From: MWAR01 sp035388825
GTDB taxonomy: Bacteria; Muiribacteriota; Ozemobacteria; Ozemobacterales; Ozemobacteraceae
Length of the DNA stretch: 16,657 nucleotides
Reading direction: 5' to 3'
Assembly (NCBI GenBank): GCA_035388825.1
Contig: DAOOQQ010000091.1
Location: 1-16,657, forward strand
Positions 5,905 to 12,731 of the stretch are shown here, piece by piece. The translations under genes and the position numbers were made by a program. The notes under the pieces were generated by a model. The model saw only the letters and a list, made by a program, of their open reading frames with translations, was not told the origin of the DNA and searched no databases. The number at the start of each line of letters is the position of its first letter. Position 1 is the first letter of the stretch.

Positions 5905-7977
5905 CTATTTATATAGCCGCGTATAATTCCACCAGCTTCCCATGACCTTCTTGTAATAATCGCGCGTCTCGGGAAGAGGCACGCGGTCGAGGCGGGTCAG
6001 CACGGGAAGGTGCGCATATGGCCCCTGCTCGACTTTCCGGGTGATATTCCCCTGACCGCCGTTGTAGGCGGCTGCGGCGAGGAAGAGATCGCCGCCGAAC
6101 AGGTCGCGTAGGTATCCGAGATACCAGATCCCGAAGGCGATGTTGCGATCGACATTCCAGAGAGAGTCGGATCGGAACTTGCCCTTGATGCCGAGTTTGC
6201 CGGCGATCCATTTGCCGGTCGAGGGCAGGATCTGCATCAGACCATGGGCATTGCTGCGCGAGAGGATCGTCGGATTGAAGTGGCTCTCCTCGCGCATGAT
6301 CGACAGCGCCCAGTAGGGATCGATACCGTATTTTTTCGATTCGCGCTGGATCAGGGTCCACCAGGGGCGCGGATAATGCGCTCTCCAGGCCCACGCGGGC
6401 AGGCTCGCGGCGGAGCGGCCCTGTTCGAGGGTGGTGCGCATCAGGATCTCCCCGATCGCCACGGTCAGGTTGTGCTGGCCGGCCGCTTCGGCCGTGTCGA
6501 CGGCGAGCTTGAACAGGCCCATGTCCTCCGGGTGAGCGGCAAGAAGCGAACGTATTTCCTCGCGGGCGATCCCTTCGAAGGGGCTCCGTAACAGGGCGGA
6601 CCAGGCGGCGGCGCGGCTCTTCCACTTCTTTGCCGGGGCCGGGGTTTTGCCGTCCTGAGGCAGAGGGGCTTTCCGTCGGTCCGGAGACAACCAGTAGAGG
6701 TAGAAGGAGTGAGGGTAGACGCTCTCGAGACGCTCGAGCAGGTGTTTTCCCTCGGAAGTGGTCGTACCGGCACAGACGGCGGCATATCCCAGGGCATCGT
6801 CGGCGCGATGATGCCCCGGGAACGAGCCGGCCATCAACCGGAACCAGGCGGAAGCCGGCAGGTTGGTGCCGCGATCGAACCGCTCGAGGCCCATTTCGTA
6901 GAGGTGAACCGGCAGGAGCGAGAGCTTTTTCGCCGCCGCATCACCGCAAAGGATTTCGGCTTCGGCGAGGGCCATCTGGTCCTGGCCGGAGGTGAAGGCC
7001 GAGCGCATCAGCCGGTAGCGCGCCGCAAGGGGGTCGACGGGCGGTTTTCCCCAGGTGAGAGCGTCCTGGAACTCGGGCACGGCTTCGGCATGGCGTGAAG
7101 CGGCGCTGAGGATGTCGCCGCGGATCTGATGGGCGAAGGCCTTGGAAGCCGGATCGATGCCGGGCGTGGAGAGAACGCCGGCGAGGAGCGCCAGAGCCCG
7201 GTCGCGGCCACCGGCGAGAGCAGCGGCCTCGGCCTGGAGAATCACCCCGATGACGCCCCCGTGGGCTCCAAGGGCGGAGCGAAGGGTCGGAATCAGCCGG
7301 TCGACCTTCGCACCGAGTTTTTCCCGGGACGCGGCGCGGATGATCTCGACCCACTCGTCGGGGGTGAAGGCCCAGCCCGCGGGGGAGGCGACGATGGTGT
7401 CGAGCAGCTTCACGCTCTCGGCCATGTTCTGGTAGAACGCCGTCTCGGCGCGGTAGGCGCGAAGGGCCTCGAGAGCGGCGAGACTGCGTTCCCGGGAGGC
7501 GGGCGGATGCAGATCGATCAGGGCCTCGAGGGCACGTCCGCGCTGGTAGGGAGTCGCCAGACCGCGGGCGATCTTCGTGAGCCGCTCGAGAGCCGGGGCT
7601 CCGCGCAGTTTTGCAGCCAGGATGACGTAGGAAAGCCCGGCCTGACGGGCGGGCAGCCACTCCTCGCCGCGATTCAGCAGGTTTTCGCCGACACGGAGCG
7701 CTTCCTCCTCGCGTCCGGCCTGACGCAGGGCGTCGGCCAGCAGGGAGAGGCGGAGATCCTCGAGGACGGCGGACGGCCCGAGGCGTTCGAGCAGCGCCGC
7801 GGTCTGGGCGTGCTGGCCCTTCTTCGCGGCGGCCTGGACGGCCGACAACTGGGACTCGAACGATGCCTCCGCCGGAGCGGGTGCGAACGACGAGAGGGCA
7901 AGCCAGCCGGCCGCGCCCAGCGCGATCGCCGTCCAACCCATCGATATATATGATTTATTATATTTACACCCGATCAT
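5905..7977 (-). CDS. slt: Periplasmic soluble lytic murein transglycosylase (Slt70-type)
   Basis: This 690-aa protein should cleave the MurNAc-GlcNAc bond of peptidoglycan, forming 1,6-anhydro ends, in cell-wall remodelling or recycling. Residues 1-38 form a signal peptide (basic start, hydrophobic core, cleavage probably after APAEA). A long alpha-helical repeat region of TPR/superhelix type follows to about 540. The C-terminal lysozyme-like domain carries the catalytic Glu at about 564 in REESHF, GLMQ at 579-582 and AYNGG at 637-641, all diagnostic of family 1 transglycosylases. Length is close to that of Slt70. The start at 7977 is preceded on the minus strand by GGAGGTG at 5-6 bases, so it is preferred over the longer frame starting at 8058. 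The first codons are markedly AT-rich compared with the rest of the gene. It is transcribed divergently from the ubiquitin-like operon and converges on the small genes at 5518-5891. Confidence 0.93.
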   Translation of the reverse strand: MIGCKYNKSYISMGWTAIALGAAGWLALSSFAPAPAEASFESQLSAVQAAAKKGQHAQTAALLERLGPSAVLEDLRLSLLADALRQAGREEEALRVGENLLNRGEEWLPARQAGLSYVILAAKLRGAPALERLTKIARGLATPYQRGRALEALIDLHPPASRERSLAALEALRAYRAETAFYQNMAESVKLLDTIVASPAGWAFTPDEWVEIIRAASREKLGAKVDRLIPTLRSALGAHGGVIGVILQAEAAALAGGRDRALALLAGVLSTPGIDPASKAFAHQIRGDILSAASRHAEAVPEFQDALTWGKPPVDPLAARYRLMRSAFTSGQDQMALAEAEILCGDAAAKKLSLLPVHLYEMGLERFDRGTNLPASAWFRLMAGSFPGHHRADDALGYAAVCAGTTTSEGKHLLERLESVYPHSFYLYWLSPDRRKAPLPQDGKTPAPAKKWKSRAAAWSALLRSPFEGIAREEIRSLLAAHPEDMGLFKLAVDTAEAAGQHNLTVAIGEILMRTTLEQGRSAASLPAWAWRAHYPRPWWTLIQRESKKYGIDPYWALSIMREESHFNPTILSRSNAHGLMQILPSTGKWIAGKLGIKGKFRSDSLWNVDRNIAFGIWYLGYLRDLFGGDLFLAAAAYNGGQGNITRKVEQGPYAHLPVLTRLDRVPLPETRDYYKKVMGSWWNYTRLYK

Positions 7978-8029
7978 GACACACCTCCGGATCGTTCGTT
8001 CCGGCATCGTCCCTGCCGGCAGCCCGAAC

Positions 8030-8058
8030 GTTGTACCGCAATATCCAGGCGGATGCAA
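8030..8058 (-). promoter_or_regulatory. Candidate promoter for the lytic transglycosylase gene
   Basis: On the minus strand TTGCAT (8058-8053), a 17-base spacer and TACAAC (8035-8030) give 3/6 and 4/6 matches to sigma70 elements. The -10 lies about 50 bases upstream of the start at 7977. It is back to back with the candidate promoter of the ubiquitin-like operon. Confidence 0.33.
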
Positions 8059-8066
8059 CCCACGAG

Positions 8067-8095
8067 TTGAATAATGCGGCCGTGGGGAGTAGACT
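8067..8095 (+). promoter_or_regulatory. Candidate promoter for the ubiquitin-like operon
   Basis: TTGAAT (8067-8072), a 17-base spacer and TAGACT (8090-8095) give 4/6 matches to both sigma70 elements. A transcript starting near 8102 would have a leader of about 33 bases, with GAGGGGAG placed for the ATG at 8135. The two -35 elements of the divergent promoters are only 8 bases apart, so joint control is possible. Confidence 0.4.
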
Positions 8096-8134
8096 ACGGA
8101 GCATCACATGTCTGAATGAGGGGAGCGCCAAACC

Positions 8135-8413
8135 ATGGGATCCTTGATGGTCGAGATCTGGGATGCGACGGGAAACAAGAAGGTCAAAGCCGAACTGCCC
8201 GACGACGAGGCGGTCAACCGCATCCTGATCCTTCTGATCGACCGGATGAGCCTGCCGCGATTCACCCCCGACGGCCAGCTGATGAGTTACAAGTTCCATC
8301 ACAAGGCTTCGGGCCGGCAGTTGCTCGATGACGAGTCGCTCCACCAGGCCGGCGTCCAGGCCGGCGACGTGCTCCGCATCCAGCCCGAGATCACCGCCGG
8401 ACGCCTCCCGTGA
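8135..8413 (+). CDS. Ubiquitin-like beta-grasp modifier protein
   Basis: This 92-aa protein shows the strand-strand-helix-strand order of a ubiquitin/YukD-like beta-grasp fold: strands at about 4-11 and 15-21, a helix at 24-38 (EAVNRILILLIDRM), a strand at 51-58, then a ubiquitin-like tail with LLDDESLHQAGVQAGDVLRI (63-82). The tail ends ITAGRLP. A single Gly at 89 is followed by three residues, so the gene probably encodes a precursor that must be trimmed to expose Gly89 for E1 activation. The start at 8135 follows GAGGGGAG; Met5 is an alternative. The stop overlaps the GTG start of the E1-like gene by four bases, and E2, JAB and RING-like genes follow, which supports conjugation. A YukD/EsaB role in type VII secretion fits less well because no other secretion gene is present. 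Confidence 0.85.
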   Translation: MGSLMVEIWDATGNKKVKAELPDDEAVNRILILLIDRMSLPRFTPDGQLMSYKFHHKASGRQLLDDESLHQAGVQAGDVLRIQPEITAGRLP

Positions 8414-9636
8414 GACGCGATCCCCCGGGGTCGGCCGAACTGCCGCCGATCCTGTCGATTTCCCCGTATGAAGAGGAACACCGGTTCTCGCGGTTCGAGC
8501 TGATCCGGTGGTGGGAGCAGAAGCGGCTGGCCGAGGCGAAGATCCTCGTGATCGGCGCCGGGGCGCTCGGGAACGAGATCGTCAAGAATCTCGCCCTGTT
8601 GGGGGTGGGAAACGTCCTTCTCGTCGACTTCGACCGGATCGAGCCCTCGAATCTATCGCGATCGGTATTGTTTCGGGAACGCGACCGGGGCAGGTTCAAG
8701 GCCGAAGTGGCGGCGGAGCGGGCGCGCGACCTGTTCCCCGGCATCTGGATCAAACCGCTGTGCGTCAACGCGGTCACGGATCTCGGCCTGGGAGTTTTCT
8801 ACTGGGCCGATGTCGTGATCGGCGGCCTCGACAACCGCGAGGCCCGTCTGACGATCAACCAGAACGCGTTCCGGGCCGGCAAGCCCTGGATCGACGGGGC
8901 GATCGAGGTTCTGAACGGCGTGGCGCGGGTGTTCGCCCCCGGCGACGGCCCCTGCTACGAGTGCACCATGAGCCAGATCGACTGGAAGGTGCTGAACGCG
9001 CGCAAGGCCTGCACCCTGCTGACCCGTGACGAGATGCTGTCGGGCAAGACCCCGACGACCCCGACGATGGCGAGCATCATCGCCGGCATCCAGTGCCAGG
9101 AGGCGCTGAAGCTGCTCCACGGCCTCGAGACGATCTCGGGCAAGGGCTACATTTTCGAGGGGCTGAACTTCAACAATGACCTGATCGGCTACAAGCGCAA
9201 GCCCGACTGTTTCAGCCACGAGAGCTTCTCGCCGGTCACCCCGCTCGAGGCCGGAGTCGCGACCCTGACGCTTGCCGATGCGCTCGCCCGGGTGAGGGGC
9301 GATCTCGGCCCCGAGGCCGTTCTCGAGCTGCGCCAGGACGTTCTCGTCGGCTTCACCTGCCAGGAGTGCGGCGCGGAAACCGAGCACCACGCCTCCCTCG
9401 GCCGGATCCACGAGTCCGAAGCCGCCTGTCCGACATGCAAGAAGCTGCGATTCCCGGTGCTCGCCCACCAGTTCGACGGCAGCGAGCCCTGGCAACAACG
9501 CACACTGGCCGAGCTGGGCGTGCCGCCGTTCGACGTGTTCATCGGCCGTGACGGCGAACGTCAGGCGTATTACCTGCTGGACGGCGACCGTCACGAGCTG
9601 CTCGGACCCCTTGCAGAGCCGGTGGTGAAGGCATGA
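8410..9636 (+). CDS. E1-like ubiquitin-activating enzyme (ThiF/UBA family)
   Basis: This 408-aa enzyme should adenylate the C-terminal Gly of the modifier encoded upstream and pass it to a cysteine. The Rossmann/ThiF fold shows GAGALG (49-54), acidic VDFD (72-75), NLSR (81-84), Lys97 and Asp141 in GGLDN, as expected for the ATP-Mg site. A CYEC pair sits at 182-185. Cys201 in ACTLL, followed by the TPTTPTMASIIAG helix, resembles the catalytic cysteine loop (PxCTL) of eukaryotic E1s. After about residue 300 there is an extra region with CQEC (317-320) and CPTC (340-343), probably a zinc ribbon, then a conserved-looking TLAELGVPPFDVF segment. The start is GTG at 8410, overlapping the upstream stop as GTGA, and the end overlaps the JAB gene as ATGA. 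With E2 and RING-like genes here, conjugation fits better than thiamine or molybdopterin synthesis. Confidence 0.93.
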   Translation: MRRDPPGSAELPPILSISPYEEEHRFSRFELIRWWEQKRLAEAKILVIGAGALGNEIVKNLALLGVGNVLLVDFDRIEPSNLSRSVLFRERDRGRFKAEVAAERARDLFPGIWIKPLCVNAVTDLGLGVFYWADVVIGGLDNREARLTINQNAFRAGKPWIDGAIEVLNGVARVFAPGDGPCYECTMSQIDWKVLNARKACTLLTRDEMLSGKTPTTPTMASIIAGIQCQEALKLLHGLETISGKGYIFEGLNFNNDLIGYKRKPDCFSHESFSPVTPLEAGVATLTLADALARVRGDLGPEAVLELRQDVLVGFTCQECGAETEHHASLGRIHESEAACPTCKKLRFPVLAHQFDGSEPWQQRTLAELGVPPFDVFIGRDGERQAYYLLDGDRHELLGPLAEPVVKA

Positions 9637-10925
9637 GCAAACCCGAAAATCCCCCGACCACCCAGGGTCTCGATTTCCAGACCGGCACGTCGGTTCCGGA
9701 TTCCCGGAAAAAGCCGTTCCCGGCACGCGAGAGCATCGAGCCGCGGGTCGTGATCGAAAAGGCGGTGTTCGACGAACTGCTGGCGCATGGCCGCGAGACG
9801 ACCTCGGTCGAGCTGTGCGGCGTGCTCGTCGGTTCGACGGCCCGCGACGATGCCGGACCGTATCTCACGATCGACGGCAGCATCCGGGGCCAGCACACGC
9901 GCAACGACGGGGCCCAGGTCACCTTCACCCACGAGACCTGGGACCACATTCATAAAGAGATGGAGACGCGGTTCAAAGGCCGCACGATCGTCGGGTGGTA
10001 TCACACGCACCCGGGCTTCGGCATCTTCCTCTCGGACATGGACAAGTTCATCCAGGACTACTTTTTCAACCAGCCATTCCAGGTCGCCCTGGTGATCGAC
10101 CCGATCACGCAGAAAGAGGGGCTGTTCGCCTGGGTCGAAGGGAAAACGCGGCCCCTGACCCGCTGCTGGATCGGAAAGGAACTGCGCAAGCTCACCTGCG
10201 GCGCCGTCGGCACGGGCGAGACGCGGGAAGCCCCGCCCGCCGGGAACGCGCGGGCAGCGCCGGCCGGACAACGCCCCGCAGTCCCGGCCGCGCCGGACTC
10301 CGGGACCGCAACGAATAATAGTGATAATTATACTTCTTTCATTCCCCTGCTGCTGGCATTCGTGCTCGGACTGGCGATAGCGTTCCTCGCGCTCCGCGCG
10401 ACCCTCGTCCAGGCGGCCCTGACCGCCTCCCGGGCCGAGACGCGTGAGTTGCTGGGCTCCTGGGCATCCGACACGGCGGCGGCCGAGGAGCTGCGGCTGT
10501 TGCACGCCCGGCTTGCGGCCCTTGCGGGGCGCTCGGCAGGGCTCGTCGGTCCGACCGGTGCGTATCCCGTGACGGGCGCCTCGTTCACGGCTGAGCTGGA
10601 CGACATCTGCGGCCGTGTCGAGGCCATCGCCTCATCGGCCGCCGACCGGCGTTCGCGGGTTCAGCGCGTGCTGGCGACCCTGCCGCCCGGGCCCGTCTCC
10701 ACCGAGGAGCGGACGGAGCAGCTTCAGATGCAGATGACCCAGTTGCGGGCCGTGCTGGGGGAGAGTCTGCTGGTCCAGCTCGCGCCGTATCTCGAAGCCC
10801 TGGCGGCCGGTTCCCGGGATGAGATCCGGCTGACGTATGCCCGGCGGATCGTGCGGCTGATCATCGAACTGAACCCGGCCCTGGAAGCCGAGCTGAAACA
10901 GAAAGTCCCCGGGCTGGTCCCATGA
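9633..10925 (+). CDS. Membrane-anchored JAB/JAMM metallopeptidase (deconjugase/processing protease)
   Basis: The 430-aa protein begins with a zinc-dependent JAB/MPN+ domain (about 37-185). The full JAMM signature is present: Glu60 in SVELCG, then His124-x-His126-Pro with Ser134 and Asp137 (HTHPGFGIFLSDMD). This matches eukaryotic Rpn11-type isopeptidases and bacterial JAB proteins that process ubiquitin-like modifiers. An Ala/Pro-rich linker (about 195-226) leads to one membrane segment at about 236-255. A helical C-terminal half (256-430) with charged, coiled-coil-like stretches follows. With one membrane segment, the JAB domain and tail lie on opposite faces; JAB is expected in the cytoplasm with the other enzymes. 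Codons 228-237, just before the membrane segment, are unusually AT-rich. The predicted job is trimming the modifier precursor (-RLP tail) and/or removing it from targets. The start overlaps the E1 stop as ATGA. Confidence 0.93.
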   Translation: MSKPENPPTTQGLDFQTGTSVPDSRKKPFPARESIEPRVVIEKAVFDELLAHGRETTSVELCGVLVGSTARDDAGPYLTIDGSIRGQHTRNDGAQVTFTHETWDHIHKEMETRFKGRTIVGWYHTHPGFGIFLSDMDKFIQDYFFNQPFQVALVIDPITQKEGLFAWVEGKTRPLTRCWIGKELRKLTCGAVGTGETREAPPAGNARAAPAGQRPAVPAAPDSGTATNNSDNYTSFIPLLLAFVLGLAIAFLALRATLVQAALTASRAETRELLGSWASDTAAAEELRLLHARLAALAGRSAGLVGPTGAYPVTGASFTAELDDICGRVEAIASSAADRRSRVQRVLATLPPGPVSTEERTEQLQMQMTQLRAVLGESLLVQLAPYLEALAAGSRDEIRLTYARRIVRLIIELNPALEAELKQKVPGLVP

Positions 10926-10960
10926 GCGGCGTCCCCGGAGATCAGGAGAGAGGAACATGA
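10922..10960 (+). other. Twelve-codon mini-ORF bridging the JAB and FHA genes
   Basis: ATG at 10922 overlaps the JAB stop (ATGA), and the frame (MSGVPGDQERGT) ends in a TGA that overlaps the FHA-gene start at 10957 (ATGA again). It therefore keeps ribosomes running across the only gap in the chain of coupled genes from 8135 to 14961. Independent initiation is also possible because AGGAG (10944-10948) lies upstream of the FHA start. A function for the peptide itself is not implied. Confidence 0.4.
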
Positions 10961-12045
10961 CCGAAGAGGCACCGATCGTCATCAACAAACGGGACCTGCG
11001 GGGTTCCCATATCGAGGAGATGCTCCAGATGGAGCAGGCGGCCCGGCGGCCGCTGACCCCGACCGAGCGCGCCCCGGTCGAGACGGCCCTGTGGTTGAAT
11101 CCGATCGTCTATACCTCGGTCGCCGGCCTGCTGGGGGCGATTCTGGCCTGGGCCGTCATCGAGCCGCTGATCACCAAGACGGCCCGGAACGAGTCGGGGA
11201 TCGGCCTCGTGCTGATGATCCCGATCGCGGCGGCCCTGATCGGGTGTTTCGTCGGCCTGATCGAAGGCATCATGTCGCGCAACCTCCCGAAAGCGGCGCG
11301 GTGCGGCGGGATCGGGCTCGGGATCGGCCTGGCCTGGGGGATTGCCGGGATGATTCTCGGCGGCATGGTGATCCAGATGATCTGGGCCGTCGGGGCGAGC
11401 ATGTTCATCAGCCGGCCGCCGGGACCGGTCGAGGATCCCCTGGCCCTGCTCACGCCGGGCATGGTGTTCATGATCATTTCGGGCCGCGCCCTGGCCTGGA
11501 CGATCGTCGGGGCCGGCATGGGCGTCGGCCAGGGCTGGGCGCTCGGCTCGAAGAAGCTGTTTCTGAACGGGCTGGTCGGCGGACTGCTGGGCGGCTTCCT
11601 GGGCGGCCTCGTGTTCGACCCGATCGGCCTGGCACTGACCAAGTCGGGCATCGGCTCTTCGGGGGCCGTCAGCCGCCTGATCGGACTTGGCATCATCGGG
11701 GCGATGGTCGGGATCTTCATCGGTCTCGTCGAGAATCTGACGAAGGACGCCTGGCTGGTCATGAAATCCGGTGCCCTGCGGGGCAAACAGTTCGTCATCT
11801 ACCACAACCCGACGGTCATCGGCAGCTCACCGAAATGTGACATCTATATTTTCAAGGATCCGGCGGTCGAGCCGAAACACGCCGAAATCCGACAGGTCGG
11901 CGGCAAGTTCGAGCTCGTCGACAACAAAAGCCCGCAGGGGGTTTTCGTCAACGCGCAGCGCGTCACCCGCAAGATCCTCGAAAAAGGCGACGTGATCGTG
12001 ATCGGCGAAAGCCTGCTCGAGTTCCAGCAGAAAGAGCGAGCATGA
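10957..12045 (+). CDS. Multi-pass membrane protein with C-terminal FHA domain
   Basis: This 362-aa protein has about six Gly-rich hydrophobic segments (roughly 49-70, 82-105, 117-148, 168-190, 203-225, 240-258). A short hydrophilic N-terminus precedes them and a cytoplasmic FHA domain (about 278-357) follows. FHA landmarks are VIGSSPKCDIYI (287-298), VEPKHAEI (304-311), GVFVN (328-332) and the final strand VIVIGESLLEF. FHA domains normally bind phosphothreonine. Here the usual Arg after IG is Ser289-Ser290, and the usual Ser of SRxH is Glu305, so phosphopeptide binding may be altered or lost. The Gly-rich membrane part matches no transporter I can name. Good ribosome-binding sequences (AGGAG and GAGAGG) precede the start; the stop overlaps the next gene as ATGA. 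A role as a membrane scaffold for the conjugation machinery is inferred from context only. Confidence 0.88.
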   Translation: MTEEAPIVINKRDLRGSHIEEMLQMEQAARRPLTPTERAPVETALWLNPIVYTSVAGLLGAILAWAVIEPLITKTARNESGIGLVLMIPIAAALIGCFVGLIEGIMSRNLPKAARCGGIGLGIGLAWGIAGMILGGMVIQMIWAVGASMFISRPPGPVEDPLALLTPGMVFMIISGRALAWTIVGAGMGVGQGWALGSKKLFLNGLVGGLLGGFLGGLVFDPIGLALTKSGIGSSGAVSRLIGLGIIGAMVGIFIGLVENLTKDAWLVMKSGALRGKQFVIYHNPTVIGSSPKCDIYIFKDPAVEPKHAEIRQVGGKFELVDNKSPQGVFVNAQRVTRKILEKGDVIVIGESLLEFQQKERA

Positions 12046-12731
12046 ACACCATCCCCCCCTCCCCCGCCCCGCCTCCGCGCCCGTCGGCAGGCCGCCCCGC
12101 CACCCCGTCGGCAGCCGCATCCCCGTCCGTGCGAGTCACCCCGGAACCGGCCCGCGAGGAGCAGATCGGCAAGACCTGTTCCACCTGCGGCACCGGGATC
12201 TCCCGGGACGAACTGGTCGTGACCTGCCCGCTCTGCTCGCTCCCCTACCATCACGACTGCTGGAAAGAGATCGGGGGCTGCGGCACCTATGGCTGCAAGG
12301 CCGCTCCGGCCGTCACCAAGACGGAGGCGGTCGCCGAGGACGCGTTCACCCCGGGCTGGACGGCGGAAAAAAAGTGCCCTGCCTGCCAATCGAGCATTCT
12401 TGCGAACGCGCTGATCTGCAAATACTGCAAGGCCGTCTTTCCGACCGAGCGGCCCATGACCTCTGCGGAGTGGACCGCGCGCGAGTATGACGGGGCGGAT
12501 CTGGTGCGGATGCGCAATCTGGTGATCGCCCAGTTCGTCGCGAGCGCCCTCGGCTGCCTCTTCATCTTTTCCCTGCCCGCCAACCTGGTTGCGATGTTCA
12601 CGGAAAGCTGGCTGTTCGACGTGAAGCGGCTTCCGCCGCCCCTCCGCATCCTGTTCTACGCGGGGTTGGGCGTTTCCGTTCTCTGGGGCGTGCTCGCCCT
12701 GTTCTTCGGCATCTACTCAGCTCTATTTTGA
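12042..12731 (+). CDS. Membrane RING-like zinc-finger protein, candidate E3 ligase
   Basis: After a Pro/Ala/Ser-rich disordered N-terminus (1-40), this 229-aa protein has an eight-ligand treble-clef module: Cys46, Cys49, Cys62, Cys65, His70, Cys73, Cys80, Cys85. The spacing is C-x2-C-x12-C-x2-C-x4-H-x2-C-x6-C-x4-C. This fits the prokaryotic RING family (Pfam Prok-RING_1 type), known to neighbour bacterial E1, E2, JAB and ubiquitin-like genes and to carry membrane helices. A second zinc ribbon uses Cys112, Cys115, Cys126 and Cys129. Two membrane segments follow at about 160-182 and 202-227, so both zinc modules are on one face, presumably cytoplasmic. It probably docks the E2 at the membrane. 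The ligand order (C4HC3) also resembles PHD/RINGv domains. The start overlaps the FHA stop (ATGA); the stop overlaps the next start (TGATG). Confidence 0.88.
   Translation: MNTIPPSPAPPPRPSAGRPATPSAAASPSVRVTPEPAREEQIGKTCSTCGTGISRDELVVTCPLCSLPYHHDCWKEIGGCGTYGCKAAPAVTKTEAVAEDAFTPGWTAEKKCPACQSSILANALICKYCKAVFPTERPMTSAEWTAREYDGADLVRMRNLVIAQFVASALGCLFIFSLPANLVAMFTESWLFDVKRLPPPLRILFYAGLGVSVLWGVLALFFGIYSALF

Noticed and set aside
5893..5921. Bulged hairpin between the convergent genes as a bidirectional terminator
   Set aside because: The stem (CGCG and GCTAT arms) has a four-base bulge, overlaps the end of the transglycosylase gene and lacks a T-tract on either strand.
8135..8413. YukD/EsaB component of a type VII secretion system
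   Set aside because: No EsxA/WXG100, EccC/FtsK-type ATPase or other secretion gene lies nearby; the conjugation enzymes give a better context.
8653..9726. Minus-strand 357-codon frame opposite the E1-like gene
   Set aside because: It is a shadow of the E1 coding sequence and has no domain features.
8135..10925. Ubl, E1 and JAB as a thiamine, molybdopterin or cysteine sulfur-carrier pathway
   Set aside because: Sulfur-carrier loci would include ThiG/MoaE/cysteine synthase-type partners and no E2; here a true E2 and three RING-like proteins are present.
10942..11805. Minus-strand 287-codon frame opposite the FHA membrane protein
   Set aside because: An Asp/Arg/Gln-rich low-complexity translation complementary to Gly-rich membrane codons; shadow frame.
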